Shown piece after piece: positions 54,214 through 63,992 of a stretch of DNA of 64,000 nucleotides. The notes beneath the pieces are model-generated. The model had not been told where the DNA came from. It worked only from the letters and a program-made list of their open reading frames with translations, and ran no database searches. The DNA is from Micrococcus sp. 2A (lineage in GTDB: Bacteria > Actinomycetota > Actinomycetes > Actinomycetales > Micrococcaceae). Each line of letters opens with the position of its first letter. Positions within the stretch are counted from its first letter, which is position 1. The translations under genes were made by a program, and so were the position numbers. Where the stretch lies: positions 1,364,001 to 1,428,000 of the forward strand of contig NZ_CP154351.1 in NCBI RefSeq assembly GCF_039519235.1, given 5' to 3'.

Positions 54214-55449
54214 TCACGGCAGGGGGTCGCCCATGGGGCCGTCGGCGGGGGCGTCCCCCGCAGGCTCGGGCAGCGCGGGGATCGCGGCCGTGAAGGCCTC
54301 CAGGTTGCGCCGGGTCTCCCCGAGCGAGTCGCCGCCGAACTTCTCCATCACGGCATCGGCCAGCACGAGCGCGACCATGGCCTCGGCGACGATGCCCGCG
54401 GCGGGCACCGCCGCGACGTCCGAGCGCTGGTGATGCGCCGTGGTCGCGTCGCCGGTGGCCACGTCCACGGTCGGCAGCGCGCGCGGGACGGTGGCGATGG
54501 GCTTCATCGCCGCGCTCACGCGCAGCACCTCGCCCGTGGACATGCCGGCCTCGATGCCGCCGGCGCGGTCGCTCGTGCGACGCGGTCGGCCGCCGTCGCC
54601 GCGGGCGATCCCGTCATGGGCCGCCGAGCCGCGGCGGGAGGCGGTGGCGAAGCCGTCGCCCACCTGGACGCCCTTGATGGCCTGGATGCCCATGAGGGCG
54701 CCGGCCAGACGCGCGTCGAGCCGGCGGTCCCCGTGCACGTGCGAGCCGAGGCCGATCGGCACGCCATAGGCCAGGACCTCCACGACGCCGCCGAGGGTCT
54801 CCCCCTCCTTGTGCGCCGCGTCCACCTCGGCCACCATCGCGGCCGAGGTCTCCGGGTCGAGGCAGCGGACGGGGTCGGCGTCGAGCCGGGCCTCGTCCTC
54901 GGGCACGGGGAAGGCGTGGTCCGCGGGCAGGGTGGCCGCTCCGAACGCGACGGTGTGCGAGACGATCCGCACGCCGAGCTCGGCGAGGAACGAGCGGGCC
55001 ACGGTGCCGAGGGCGACGCGCGCGGCGGTCTCGCGGGCCGAGGCGCGCTCCAGCAGGGGGCGGGCGTCGTCGAAGCCGTACTTCTGCATGCCGGTGAGGT
55101 CGGCGTGGCCGGGACGCGGGCGGGTCAGCTTCGCGTTGCGCGCGAGCCCCGCGAGCTCCTCGGCCGGCACGGGATCGGCCGCCATCACCTTCTCCCACTT
55201 GGGCCACTCGGTGTTGGCCACCTGGATCGCCACGGGCGAGCCCAGCGTCAGGCCGTGCCGCACGCCGCCGAGCACGGTGACGGCGTCCTGCTCGAACGAC
55301 ATCCGCGCGCCGCGGCCGTAGCCGAGGCGACGGCGCGCGAGCGCGTCCGCGATCGCCTCCGTCGTCACCGGGATCCCGGCGGGGAGACCTTCGAGGATTC
55401 CTGTCAGGGCGGGGCCGTGAGACTCTCCCGCTGTCAACCAGCGCACCAT
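54214..55449 (-). CDS. aroC: Chorismate synthase
   Basis: Last common step to aromatic amino acids; needs reduced FMN. 411 residues. [20 protein letters not shown] at the N-terminus, [51 protein letters not shown], and the C-terminal [19 protein letters not shown]. All main signatures are present. The C-terminal 20 residues are a variable tail. Confidence 0.97.
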   Translation of the reverse strand: MVRWLTAGESHGPALTGILEGLPAGIPVTTEAIADALARRRLGYGRGARMSFEQDAVTVLGGVRHGLTLGSPVAIQVANTEWPKWEKVMAADPVPAEELAGLARNAKLTRPRPGHADLTGMQKYGFDDARPLLERASARETAARVALGTVARSFLAELGVRIVSHTVAFGAATLPADHAFPVPEDEARLDADPVRCLDPETSAAMVAEVDAAHKEGETLGGVVEVLAYGVPIGLGSHVHGDRRLDARLAGALMGIQAIKGVQVGDGFATASRRGSAAHDGIARGDGGRPRRTSDRAGGIEAGMSTGEVLRVSAAMKPIATVPRALPTVDVATGDATTAHHQRSDVAAVPAAGIVAEAMVALVLADAVMEKFGGDSLGETRRNLEAFTAAIPALPEPAGDAPADGPMGDPLP

Positions 55450-55530
55450 GCCGACGATCCTCTCACGCAGGCGGGGCGCCGCCGCCGGATGTGACCGGCG
55501 GCGTCGCCCGCGGGTCGTGCCGGCGGCGGG

Positions 55531-56475
55531 TCAGGCCCCGGCCACGCCGAGTGCCCGGGCGGCCGCGGCCGTCACCGCGGCCCAGTCCGGCTCCGGCGCA
55601 CCGGCCTCCCGGCGGGGCCGAGCGGTGAAGAGGCGCACCTGCTCCACGCCCTGGTGCAGCAGCATCGCGACGCCGGACACGACCGCCCCTCCGTGGCCGG
55701 ACCACGCGTGGGCGAGGGCGGAGGGCCACGGGTCGTACGCGGCGTCCAGCAGGGGCGGCAGCGCCCCGCCCTCGGGGAGGCACGGGGCGAGGGGGTCGGC
55801 GGCGCGGGGCGGCAGGGTGGCGACGAGCGCGCGCAGGTCCGGGGCCAGGGCCAGGAGCTCGGCCTGTGCCATGACCTCCACCCGGAGCCCGAGCCCGGCC
55901 GCGAGGTCTGCGACCTCCGCGGCGCGGGACGGCTCCCGGACGCCGAACGCGACGGCGTCGGCGCCGAGCTGCCACGCGGCCAGCACCGCGGCGGCCGCGG
56001 TGCCGCCGTTGCCGAGCACACCCATGGCACCGCCGCGTGCGGCGGGGTCCAGCCCAGCGGTGCGCAGGGCACCGACCACGCCGTCGACGTCCGTGTTGTG
56101 GGCCAGCAGGGCGCCCGGATGGTCCGGGTGGTCGCGCACGAGCGTGTTCGCCACGCCCAGCAGGCGCACCCGGTCCGTCAGGACGTCGGCCTCGGAGACC
56201 ACCGCCGCCTTGAGCGGCATGGTGACGGAGACGCCCAGCCAGTCCTCCCCGGGGTCGGCGACGCCGGATCCCGTCGCCCCGGAGGCCCTCCCGAGGCGGT
56301 CCCGCACGAAGGCGGGCAGCCCGTCCGGGCCGAGGTCGTGGCGGTCGTAGACCACGGGCAGGCCGAGGGCCGCGTAGGCGGCCCCGTGCAGCGTCGGGGA
56401 GAGCGAGTGCGCGATCGGGCGGCCCAACACGCCGGCGCGCAGGCGGACCCCCGGGGGCGCCGGGGCGGCGCTCAC
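55531..56475 (-). CDS. aroE: Shikimate dehydrogenase (AroE/SDH family)
   Basis: 314 residues from GTG 56475. Substrate site LGRPIAHSLSPTLHGAAYAA at about 18–37, catalytic lysine in VSVTMPLKAAVV, AHNTDVDGVVGAL, nucleotide-binding LGNGGTAAAAV (GNGGT rather than GAGGA), and VVSGVAMLLHQGVEQVRLFT. Reduces 3-dehydroshikimate to shikimate. Overlaps the mltG stop as GTGA; 81 bases separate it from aroC. Confidence 0.92.
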   Translation of the reverse strand: MSAAPAPPGVRLRAGVLGRPIAHSLSPTLHGAAYAALGLPVVYDRHDLGPDGLPAFVRDRLGRASGATGSGVADPGEDWLGVSVTMPLKAAVVSEADVLTDRVRLLGVANTLVRDHPDHPGALLAHNTDVDGVVGALRTAGLDPAARGGAMGVLGNGGTAAAAVLAAWQLGADAVAFGVREPSRAAEVADLAAGLGLRVEVMAQAELLALAPDLRALVATLPPRAADPLAPCLPEGGALPPLLDAAYDPWPSALAHAWSGHGGAVVSGVAMLLHQGVEQVRLFTARPRREAGAPEPDWAAVTAAAARALGVAGA

Positions 56476-57836
56476 CCGCACACGTCCGGGTTGGAGGCGC
56501 AGTACTTCTGGAACTCGCGCTGGTGGGCGCGGTGCTCCTCGTACGTCTTCGAGAACTCGGTGTGCCCCGTGGCGATGTCGGTGGTCACCCAGTAGTAGTC
56601 CTCGGACGGCTCGGGGTGCACGGCGGCCTCCACCGCGGCGTCGGAGGGCATGCCGATCGGCCCCGGCGGCAGGCCCCGGTGCTGGTAGGTGTTGTAGGGG
56701 TTGGACTCGTCGGCGCGCTGGGCCTTGGTGAACTGGAGGCTGCGCGCCCCAAGCCCGTAGTTGACGGCCGAGTCGATCTGCAGCAGGCCGTGGGTCTCCG
56801 TGTTGTCCGGCGCGAGCCGGTTCTCGATGATGCCCGCGACCCGCGCGTAGTCCCGTGGCAGGGCCTCGGCCTCGAGGAGGGAGGCCAGGGTGACCACGCG
56901 CATCCGCTCGTCGGCGTCGCTCACCCCCTGCTCGTCGAGGAACTCGAGGCGCGGGCGCACGAGCCTGTCCAGGATCTGCTCCGGGGTCGAGTCCACGGAG
57001 ATCCGGTACTCCCCCGGGTCGAGCCACCCCTCGAGCGAGTCGGCCCCCTCGGGGACGCCGTACCGCTGCGGATCGCTGGCCGCGGCGTCGAACTCCTCGC
57101 GGGAGTGGCCCGTGGACTCCACGAGGGCGTCCAGCGTCTCTGTGAGCCACTGGCCGCGGTTGACGAGCACGTAGTGCACGGCGCCCTGGTCCCGGCCCTG
57201 CAGCACGGCGAGGGCGTCGGCGGCGGGCATGCGCTCGCGCAGCACGAAGTCGCCGGCACCGATGGGCCGTTCGCCCGACTCCTCGGCCTCGCGCCGCAGC
57301 GCCGAGGCCGAGCCGACGATGCCCTTCTCGTCCAGGCGCTCCGCCACGGACTGCAGGGACTCCCCCGGGCGGACGGTGAACGTGACCTCCTCGCCCGAGG
57401 CCTCGGCGTGGTCCGCCCCGGCGAGCATGGAGCGCAGCGCCAGTGCGGCCACGACCACGAGGGCCGCCGCCACGGCGAGCAGGACCACCCGGCCGCGGCG
57501 CCGCCGGTCCCCCCGTCCCGTGCCGGCCGCGCGGGCCGAGCCGGTCATGACGGGGCGCCGTGCGGTGCCGCCGACGACGGAGGGGCCCGCGGCGCGCGAC
57601 CCCCGCCCGCGATCCACGGCTCCAGCCCGGCGCGGGGAGCGTCCGGCGCGCAGCCGTCCCAGCGTGCCCGCGAGGGCGCCCCCGCGGACCGGCGGCGGGG
57701 CGGGCGCGGGCTCCGGCTCGCCGGGCTCCTCGGCGTCCGAGAGGTCCGCGGTGAGGTCCTCGTGCTCCACGAAGCCGAACACGTCGAGGTCGTCGTCCTC
57801 CGGGTCGTGGTCGTAGCCCCGGCGTGTCTCGTTCAC
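56472..57836 (-). CDS. mltG: Endolytic murein transglycosylase MltG (YceG-like)
   Basis: 454 residues. A charged cytosolic N-terminus of about 115 residues is followed by one membrane segment at 117–136, a LysM-like part (FTVRPGESLQSVAERLDEKG) and the YceG domain: TLASLLEAEALPRDYARVAG with the catalytic Glu, LLQIDSAVNYGLG, and NPYNTYQHRGLPPGPIGMPS. Cleaves nascent glycan strands to end them. GTG 57836 overlaps ruvX as GTGA. The long N-terminal extension is typical of actinobacteria. Confidence 0.94.
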   Translation of the reverse strand: MNETRRGYDHDPEDDDLDVFGFVEHEDLTADLSDAEEPGEPEPAPAPPPVRGGALAGTLGRLRAGRSPRRAGAVDRGRGSRAAGPSVVGGTARRPVMTGSARAAGTGRGDRRRRGRVVLLAVAAALVVVAALALRSMLAGADHAEASGEEVTFTVRPGESLQSVAERLDEKGIVGSASALRREAEESGERPIGAGDFVLRERMPAADALAVLQGRDQGAVHYVLVNRGQWLTETLDALVESTGHSREEFDAAASDPQRYGVPEGADSLEGWLDPGEYRISVDSTPEQILDRLVRPRLEFLDEQGVSDADERMRVVTLASLLEAEALPRDYARVAGIIENRLAPDNTETHGLLQIDSAVNYGLGARSLQFTKAQRADESNPYNTYQHRGLPPGPIGMPSDAAVEAAVHPEPSEDYYWVTTDIATGHTEFSKTYEEHRAHQREFQKYCASNPDVCG

Positions 57837-58333
57837 GGCGTCTCCTCCGTCGTGGCCGGCTGCCCGGCCCAGGCGCCCGTGCGGCGCTGCTCGTCGATGG
57901 CCGCCTGCAGGATGGCGACGGCCGCCGCCTGGTCGATCACCGACCGGCTGTCCTTCACGGTGCGGCCGGCGCTGCGCAGGCCCGCCTGGGCTGTGACCGT
58001 GGAGAGGCGCTCGTCCACGAGGTGGACGGGGACCGGACGGCCCGCGGCGCCGAGGGCGCGCTCGAGGCGCGCCGCGTAGTCGAGGGCGTCCTGCGTGGAC
58101 GGCGTGTGCTCCCCGCGCAGGTTGACCGGCAGCCCCACATACACCACCACGGCCTCGTGCTCGTCCACGTGGCGCACGAGCTCGCCGAGGTCACGGCCGT
58201 GCCTCGCGTCCCGCCGCAGCGTGGCCACGGGGGTGGCGAGGAGGCCGTCCGGGTCGGACGAGGCGACGCCGACGCGCGCGCGGCCGACGTCCACCCCGAT
58301 CGCGCGCCCGCGGCGCACCTCCCACGAGCTCAC
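57833..58333 (-). CDS. ruvX: Holliday junction resolvase RuvX/YqgF (putative pre-16S rRNA nuclease)
   Basis: 166 residues. RNase H-like fold: AIGVDVGRARVGVASSDPDG at the N-terminus with the first catalytic Asp, VVYVGLPVNLRGEHTPSTQ, PVHLVDERLSTVTAQ with Asp/Glu, and DQAAAVAILQAAID. E. coli YqgF acts in 16S rRNA 5'-end processing; older annotation is resolvase. GTG 58333 overlaps the alaS stop and its own stop overlaps mltG. Confidence 0.93.
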   Translation of the reverse strand: MSSWEVRRGRAIGVDVGRARVGVASSDPDGLLATPVATLRRDARHGRDLGELVRHVDEHEAVVVYVGLPVNLRGEHTPSTQDALDYAARLERALGAAGRPVPVHLVDERLSTVTAQAGLRSAGRTVKDSRSVIDQAAAVAILQAAIDEQRRTGAWAGQPATTEETP

Positions 58334-61041
58334 GCCGCGGCCACCGCCGCCCGCACGGCGTCGAGGGCCGCGGCCACGGCGGAGGCGTCCTGACCGCCGC
58401 CCTGGGCCACGTCGTCCTTGCCGCCGCCCCCGCCGCCGAGCACGCGCGTGGCGGTCTTGACCATGGCGCCGGCCTTGAGGCCCGCCGCGCGGGCGGCCTC
58501 GTTGGTGGCGACGACGACGAGCGGGCGTCCCTTCGCCTCACCGGTGAGCGCCACGAGCACGGGGGTGCCGGCCGCGTTGCCGCCGGCGGACTCGATGCGC
58601 GAGCGCAGGTCGAGCACGAGGGTGCGCAGCTGGTCGCCCGCCACCTCGCCGGCGTGGTGGGTGAGGACCCGCACCGCCGTGCCGGCCGTCGTCGTGACGT
58701 CCTGCGCGCCCGCGGCGAGCTGGCCCGCCTGCGCCTGCAGCTGCTTCGCCTGGAGGTCGGCGATCTGCTTCTCGGCCGCCTTGAGGCGGTCCATCGTGGC
58801 GGAGATGCGGTCCTTGAGCTGGTCGGCCGGGGCCTTGAACATCTCCGAGAGGTCCGAGACGAGGGTGCGCTCGGTGGCCAGGTGGCGGAAGGAGTCCAGG
58901 CCCACGAGCGCCTCGACGCGGCGGTTGCCCGAGCCGACCGACTGCTCGCCGAGCAGGGTCAGGGAGCCGATCTGCGCGGTGCGGCCCACGTGGGTGCCGC
59001 CGCACAGCTCGCGGGACCAGGCGCCGTCGATCTCGACGACGCGCACGCGGTCCCCGTACTTCTCGCCGAAGAGGCTCATGGCGCCGAGCGCGCGGGCCTC
59101 CTCGATGCCCATCTCCTGGGTGAGGACCTGGTGGTCGTCCCGGATGGCGATGTTGACGACGTCCTCGATCTCCGAGCGTGCGCCCGCCGAGACGGACTCC
59201 GCCCAGCGGAAGTCGAAGCGCAGGTAGCCCTCCTTGTTGAAGGAGCCGGACTGCGTGGCGTCGGGGCCCAGGACCTGGTGCAGGGCGGCGTGCACGAGGT
59301 GCGTGCCCGAGTGCGCCTTCTCGCCGTCCAGGCGGCGCTGCAGGTCGATCTGGCCGAGCGCCTCGGCGCCCACGGGCACCTCGCCCTCGAGCACCCTGAC
59401 CCTGTGCACCGAGAGGCCCTTGACGGGCGCCTGGACGTCGAGGACCTCGAGGCGGAAGCCGTCGCCGGTGATGAGGCCGGTGTCGGCCGCCTGGCCGCCG
59501 GACTCGGCGTAGAACGGGGTGGCGTCCAGGACCAGCTCGAGCTCGGTGCCCGCTGCCGCCGAGGGGACCTCGGCCCCGTCGGAGAGCAGCCCGCGGATCA
59601 CGGACTCGGTGGTGTGCTCGGTGTAGCCCGTGAAGTGGGTCTGGCCCTCGGAGCGCAGGCGCTGGTACACGGCGGTGTCCGTGTGGCCGGACTTCTTGGC
59701 CTTGGCGTCCGCGCGGGCGCGGTCGCGCTGCTCGGTCATCAGGGTGCGGAAGCCCTCCTCGTCGACGGCGACGCCGGCCTCCTCGGCGATCTCGAGGGTC
59801 AGCTCGATCGGGAAGCCGTAGGTGTCGTGCAGCTCGAAGGCGTCCGCCCCCCCGATGCCCGTCCCGCCCGTCTTCGCGGCGCCGACGGCGGCGTCCAGGC
59901 GCGCGGTGCCCGCGGCGATGGTGCGCAGGAACGCCTTCTCCTCGGCATAGGCGATGCGGGAGATGCGGTCGAACTCGTCCGCCACCACCGGGTAGACGCC
60001 CTTCATGGCATCGCGGGAGACGGGCAGCAGCTCGGGGAGCACGGGCTCGGTGACGCCCATCAGGCGCAGGGCGCGGACCACGCGGCGGATGAGGCGGCGC
60101 AGCACGTAGCCGCGGCCCTCATTGCCCGGGCGAACGCCGTCGCCGATCAGCATGAGGGAGGAGCGCACGTGGTCGGCCACCATGCGCAGGCGCACGTCGT
60201 CCTCGTAGTGCGGGTCCGCGGGATCCTCGGTGGAGGTGTAGTCCCGGCCGGCCAGCTGCGCGGCGCGGTCCAGCACGGGGCGGACCTGGTCCGTCTCGTA
60301 CATGTTCTCCACGCCCTGGAGGATCATCGCGAGGCGCTCGAGGCCGAGGCCGGTGTCGATGTTCTTGTTCTGCAGCTCGCCGGCCACGTCGAAGTCGTCC
60401 TTCGAGCGCACCGCGGAGAGCCGGTACTGCATGAACACGAGGTTCCAGATCTCGATGTAGCGGGTGTCGTCCGCCTCCGGGCCGCCCTCGGCGCCGTACG
60501 CGGGGCCGCGGTCGTAGAAGATCTCGGAGCACGGGCCGCCGGGGCCGGGCTGGCCCGTGTTCCAGTAGTTGTCGTCCTTGCCCATGCGCTGGATGCGCTC
60601 GACGGGGACACCGACCTCCTCGCGCCAGATGCGGGCGGCCTCGTCGTCCTCCTCGTACACCGTGACCCACAGCCGGTCCGGGTCCAGGCCGAAGCCGCCG
60701 TCGTCGACGGAGGAGGTCAGGAGCTCCCAGGCCAGGGGGATGGCCTTCTCCTTGAAGTAGTCGCCGAAGGAGAAGTTGCCGCACATCTGGAAGAACGTGC
60801 CGTGGCGGACGGTCTTGCCGACCTCCTCGATGTCCGCGGTGCGGATGCACTTCTGCACGGACACGGCGCGCGGCGCCGGCGGGGTCTGCTCGCCCAGGAA
60901 GTAGGGGATGAAGGGCACCATGCCGGCCACGGTGAAGAGCAGCGACGGGTCCGGGGACACCAGCGAGGCCGAGGGCACCGGGCGGTGGCCCTGCTGCTCG
61001 AAGTAGGCCGTCCAGCGGCGTGCGATCTCCTGCGACTTCAT
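58330..61041 (-). CDS. alaS: Alanyl-tRNA synthetase
   Basis: 903 residues, class II. Catalytic core with MVPFIPYFLGEQTPPAPRAV and GTFFQMCGNFSFGDYFKEKA, the editing domain with HSGTHLVHAALHQVLGPDAT and CGGTHVGRTAQIG (zinc ligands), and the C-terminal oligomerisation/DHHA1 domain ending in a GGGGGGKDDVAQGGG glycine-rich motif. ATG 61041 overlaps the previous stop as ATGA. The order DUF–alaS–ruvX–mltG–aroE is the common actinobacterial one. Confidence 0.97.
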   Translation of the reverse strand: MKSQEIARRWTAYFEQQGHRPVPSASLVSPDPSLLFTVAGMVPFIPYFLGEQTPPAPRAVSVQKCIRTADIEEVGKTVRHGTFFQMCGNFSFGDYFKEKAIPLAWELLTSSVDDGGFGLDPDRLWVTVYEEDDEAARIWREEVGVPVERIQRMGKDDNYWNTGQPGPGGPCSEIFYDRGPAYGAEGGPEADDTRYIEIWNLVFMQYRLSAVRSKDDFDVAGELQNKNIDTGLGLERLAMILQGVENMYETDQVRPVLDRAAQLAGRDYTSTEDPADPHYEDDVRLRMVADHVRSSLMLIGDGVRPGNEGRGYVLRRLIRRVVRALRLMGVTEPVLPELLPVSRDAMKGVYPVVADEFDRISRIAYAEEKAFLRTIAAGTARLDAAVGAAKTGGTGIGGADAFELHDTYGFPIELTLEIAEEAGVAVDEEGFRTLMTEQRDRARADAKAKKSGHTDTAVYQRLRSEGQTHFTGYTEHTTESVIRGLLSDGAEVPSAAAGTELELVLDATPFYAESGGQAADTGLITGDGFRLEVLDVQAPVKGLSVHRVRVLEGEVPVGAEALGQIDLQRRLDGEKAHSGTHLVHAALHQVLGPDATQSGSFNKEGYLRFDFRWAESVSAGARSEIEDVVNIAIRDDHQVLTQEMGIEEARALGAMSLFGEKYGDRVRVVEIDGAWSRELCGGTHVGRTAQIGSLTLLGEQSVGSGNRRVEALVGLDSFRHLATERTLVSDLSEMFKAPADQLKDRISATMDRLKAAEKQIADLQAKQLQAQAGQLAAGAQDVTTTAGTAVRVLTHHAGEVAGDQLRTLVLDLRSRIESAGGNAAGTPVLVALTGEAKGRPLVVVATNEAARAAGLKAGAMVKTATRVLGGGGGGKDDVAQGGGQDASAVAAALDAVRAAVAAA

Positions 61042-61451
61042 GCGGTGGGGTCCTTCGAGATGGTGGTGGTGGACGGGGAGGCGGTGGTGCGGGGCGCACG
61101 TGCGGGCGGCGCGGACGACGACGGCGTGTCCAGCGTCTCCCCCGCGATGACGGTGGCGCGCGTGGCGAGGGCGGAGACCCACGGCGGGGCGTCCGTCTTG
61201 AGGCGCTCGGTGAAGCTGTTCATGCCCTCGGCGAGGGCCGTGGCCGCGGCGTCGCCGGCCGCCTGGCCGAGGTCCTGGGCGATCGTGTCCGGGTCGATCC
61301 CGGCGCGCTGGGCGAAGCGGCGCCCCAGGTCGGGGGCGCCGTGCGCGGCGGAGGGGCGGGCGGCGTCGGGCTCGACGAGCGGGCCGAACGCGCGGTGGGC
61401 GTACCACCCCGCGGCGGAGCCGGCGGTCAACAGCAGCAGTGAGCGGAGCAT
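61038..61451 (-). CDS. Small membrane-anchored protein upstream of alaS (DUF6167-like), unknown function
   Basis: 137 residues from ATG 61451. It begins MLRSLLLLTAGSAAGWYAHR, a short hydrophobic segment that may anchor it, followed by a helical middle (RFAQRAGIDPDTIAQDLGQA) and a Pro/Ser/Thr-rich tail. A small protein of this type between rpsD and alaS is usual in actinobacteria; assignment to DUF6167 is from position and shape, not from a clear motif. It overlaps alaS as ATGA, so the two are probably co-expressed. Confidence 0.65.
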   Translation of the reverse strand: MLRSLLLLTAGSAAGWYAHRAFGPLVEPDAARPSAAHGAPDLGRRFAQRAGIDPDTIAQDLGQAAGDAAATALAEGMNSFTERLKTDAPPWVSALATRATVIAGETLDTPSSSAPPARAPRTTASPSTTTISKDPTA

Positions 61452-61524
61452 GGCTGGCCCTCCTTCGGGAGCGTGCGGATACCGGGTTCACCTTACCGGG
61501 ACGCGCGGACGGAGCCGGGGACGC

Positions 61525-61562
61525 CGCAGGCCCGGCACCTCGACGAGGTGACCGGGCCTGCG
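61525..61562 (-). terminator. Stem-loop downstream of rpsD
   Basis: CGCAGGCCCGG-CACCT pairs with AGGTG-CCGGGCCTGCG with one unpaired A and a CGACG loop. It lies 47 bases after the rpsD stop and before the DUF6167-like gene. Confidence 0.8.
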
Positions 61563-61609
61563 GGACGCGCGCGGCGTCGTCGTCCGGGACGGGTCCCGGA
61601 GGAGAGGGA

Positions 61610-62236
61610 TCAGCGCGCGTAGTACTCGACCACGAGCTGCTCCTCGCAGGTCACGGGGACCTCGGAGCGCTTGGGGCGACGGGAGAGGGTGGCCTGGAGC
61701 TTCTCGATCTCCACGGTCAGGTAGCCCGGGGTGGTGGGCAGGACCTGCTGGTGGGCGCCGGCGGCGGCCAGCTGGAAGGGGACCATCTTCTCGGAGCGCT
61801 CGTGCACGTGGATCATCTGGCCCGGCTTCACGCGGAAGGAGGGGATGTCGACGCGCTTGCCGTCCACCATGATGTGGCGGTGCACGACGAGCTGGCGGGC
61901 GGCCTGGATGGTGCGGGCGAAGCCGGAGCGCAGCACGAGGGCGTCGAGGCGCATCTCGAGGAGCTCGACCAGGTTCTCACCGGTCAGGCCGGCGGTGCGC
62001 TTGGCCTCCTCGAAGTAGCGGCGCATCTGGGCCTCGCGGATGTTGTACTGCGCGCGCAGACGCTGCTTCTCCTTCAGACGCACCGCGTAGTCCGAGTCCT
62101 GCTTCTTGCGGGCGCGGCCGTGCTGACCGGGGCCGTACGGACGGCGCTCCATGTACTTCTCGGCCTTGGGGGTCAGGGCGATGCCCAGAGCGCGGGAGTG
62201 CCGCACGGTGCGGCGGGTGCGCAGGTTGCCACTCAT
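61610..62236 (-). CDS. rpsD: 30S ribosomal protein S4
   Basis: 208 residues from ATG 62236 (AAGGA 7 bases upstream). PYGPGQHGRARKKQDSDYAV and YGEKQ-type LKEKQRLRAQYNI near the N-terminus, the S4 RNA-binding domain with RLDALVLRSGFARTIQAARQ and VVHRHIMVDGKRVDIPSF. Primary 16S-binding protein. It stands alone with its own leader and terminator, unlike the alpha-operon copy of many bacteria. No zinc cysteines at the N-terminus. Confidence 0.97.
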   Translation of the reverse strand: MSGNLRTRRTVRHSRALGIALTPKAEKYMERRPYGPGQHGRARKKQDSDYAVRLKEKQRLRAQYNIREAQMRRYFEEAKRTAGLTGENLVELLEMRLDALVLRSGFARTIQAARQLVVHRHIMVDGKRVDIPSFRVKPGQMIHVHERSEKMVPFQLAAAGAHQQVLPTTPGYLTVEIEKLQATLSRRPKRSEVPVTCEEQLVVEYYAR

Positions 62237-62512
62237 GGTGGTTCCTTCTTTCCTTGACATGCGACACGGTTCGGGTTTGTCTCCGCGCCCCGTCAAGCAC
62301 CCGCGCGGGGGCGGGCGACGGTGAGGGCGTGGAACCTGGCCTCCGCGTGATCCTCCGGAGAGCTGAGGGGCGTGCCGCCGCCCGTCATCCACTGATGCGC
62401 TGCGCGGTCCGCGCCGGAGCGCAGGCACACGGGGTGCCCGCCGATCGGCGCGGGGGGATCAGTCTGCGGCGCAGCGCCTGCCAGACCGGTCAACCCTACC
62501 AGAGCCGCGGGC
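62237..62512. other. Leader/promoter region of rpsD
   Basis: 276 bases between rarA and rpsD. A -35-like TTGACG lies at 62291–62296 (minus), but no good -10 follows at 17–18 bases. No known S4 leader structure was recognised, though the length would allow autogenous control. Confidence 0.35.
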
Positions 62513-63979
62513 TCAGTCCTGCCCGCGGACGATGCGCCGCAGGGCCGCCACCTGGTCCACGAGCCGCTTCTCATGGCCGATGGGCTTGGGCCGGTAGTAG
62601 TCCTTGCCCACGAGCGGGTCCGGCGGGTACTGCTGGCGGGCGACGGCGTGCGGCTCATCGTGGCTGTACACGTACCCCTTCCCGTGGCCGAGGTCCGCCG
62701 CGCCGGCGTAGTGGGCGTCCCGCAGCGGCGGCGGAACGAGCCCGCCGCGGCCCGCGCGCACGTCCGCGATCGCCTCGTTGATCGCCGTGTAGGAGGCGTT
62801 CGACTTCGGCGCCGTGGCCAGGTGCGTCACGGCCTGCGCGAGGATGATCCGCCCCTCCGGCATGCCGATCAGCTGCACCGCCTGGGCGGCGGCCACGGCG
62901 GTCTGCAGCGCGGTGGGGTCGGCCATCCCGACGTCCTCGGAGGCAGAGATCACGAGCCGCCGGGCGATGAACCGCGGGTCCTCCCCCGCCTCGAGCATCC
63001 GCGCGAGGTAGTGCAGCGCCGCGTCCACGTCCGAGCCGCGGATCGACTTGATGAACGCGGAGATCACGTCGTAGTGCTGGTCGCCGTCCTTGTCATAGCG
63101 CTGGACCGCGTGGTCCATCGCCTGCGCGGCGTCCTCCGCGGTCACGGTCACGGGCGTCCCGACCTCGGCGCCCTCTCCCCCGGTGGACGGGTCGCCGTCC
63201 GCCTCCGCGGGATCCGCCCCCTCGGCCGCGGGGCGGTCGTCGCGCGCCCGGTCCAGTCCGACGCCGGCGGCCGCCTCCAGCACCGTGAGGGCCCGTCGGG
63301 CGTCGCCGGCGGCCATGCGCACGATGTACTCCCGGGCCTCGTCCGTGAGGGCGACCGCGCCGTTGAGCCCGCGCTCGTCCGCCACCGCCCGGTCCACGAG
63401 CCCCCCGATGTCCTCCGCGGTGAGCGGCCGCAGCGTCAGCAGGAGCGACCGCGAGAGCAGCGGCGCGATCACCGAGAAGCTCGGGTTCTCCGTGGTGGCG
63501 GCCACGAGCACGACCCAGCGGTTCTCCACACCGGGCAGCAGCGCGTCCTGCTGCGCCTTCGTGAACCGGTGGATCTCGTCCAGGAACAGGACGGTGGTGC
63601 GGCCGTAGAGGTCGCGCTCGCGCAGGGCCTGCTCCATCACCTGGCGCACGTCCTTCACGCCCGCGGTGATGGCGGAGAGCTCCGTGAAGGTGCGCCCCTC
63701 GCCGCGCGCGATCACGTGCGCGAGCGTCGTCTTCCCGATCCCGGGCGGCCCGTACAGGATCACCGAGCTCGGGCCCGCGGCCTGCGAGGCGGGGTCCGGC
63801 TGGGCGAGCTTGCGCAGCGGCGAGCCGGCGTGGAGCAGGTGACGCTGGCCCAGGACCTCGTCGAGGGAGCGCGGCCGCATGCGCACCGCCAGCGGCGCGG
63901 ACGGGTGCGTCCCGGCGACCGTCCCGGCGGGGCCGGGGTCGTCGTCGGGGGTGAGCGCGGCGGAGAAGAGGTCGTCCAT
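62513..63979 (-). CDS. rarA: Replication-associated recombination protein A (RarA/MgsA), AAA+ ATPase
   Basis: 488 residues. Clamp-loader-like ATPase acting at stalled forks. [20 protein letters not shown] at about 32–51, Walker [16 protein letters not shown], Walker [21 protein letters not shown], sensor AATTENPSF, arginine finger region APLLSRS, and the C-terminal MgsA domain ([32 protein letters not shown]). An acidic insertion of about 35 residues follows the AAA+ lid ([20 protein letters not shown]). ATG 63979 has TACGCT 7 bases upstream. Confidence 0.95.
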   Translation of the reverse strand: MDDLFSAALTPDDDPGPAGTVAGTHPSAPLAVRMRPRSLDEVLGQRHLLHAGSPLRKLAQPDPASQAAGPSSVILYGPPGIGKTTLAHVIARGEGRTFTELSAITAGVKDVRQVMEQALRERDLYGRTTVLFLDEIHRFTKAQQDALLPGVENRWVVLVAATTENPSFSVIAPLLSRSLLLTLRPLTAEDIGGLVDRAVADERGLNGAVALTDEAREYIVRMAAGDARRALTVLEAAAGVGLDRARDDRPAAEGADPAEADGDPSTGGEGAEVGTPVTVTAEDAAQAMDHAVQRYDKDGDQHYDVISAFIKSIRGSDVDAALHYLARMLEAGEDPRFIARRLVISASEDVGMADPTALQTAVAAAQAVQLIGMPEGRIILAQAVTHLATAPKSNASYTAINEAIADVRAGRGGLVPPPLRDAHYAGAADLGHGKGYVYSHDEPHAVARQQYPPDPLVGKDYYRPKPIGHEKRLVDQVAALRRIVRGQD

Positions 63980-63986
63980 CCCCTCC

Positions 63987-63992
63987 AGCGTA
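63987..63992 (-). promoter_or_regulatory. -10 hexamer TACGCT for rarA, leaderless
   Basis: TACGCT ends 7 bases before ATG 63979. The right edge of the window prevents a search for a -35. Confidence 0.45.
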
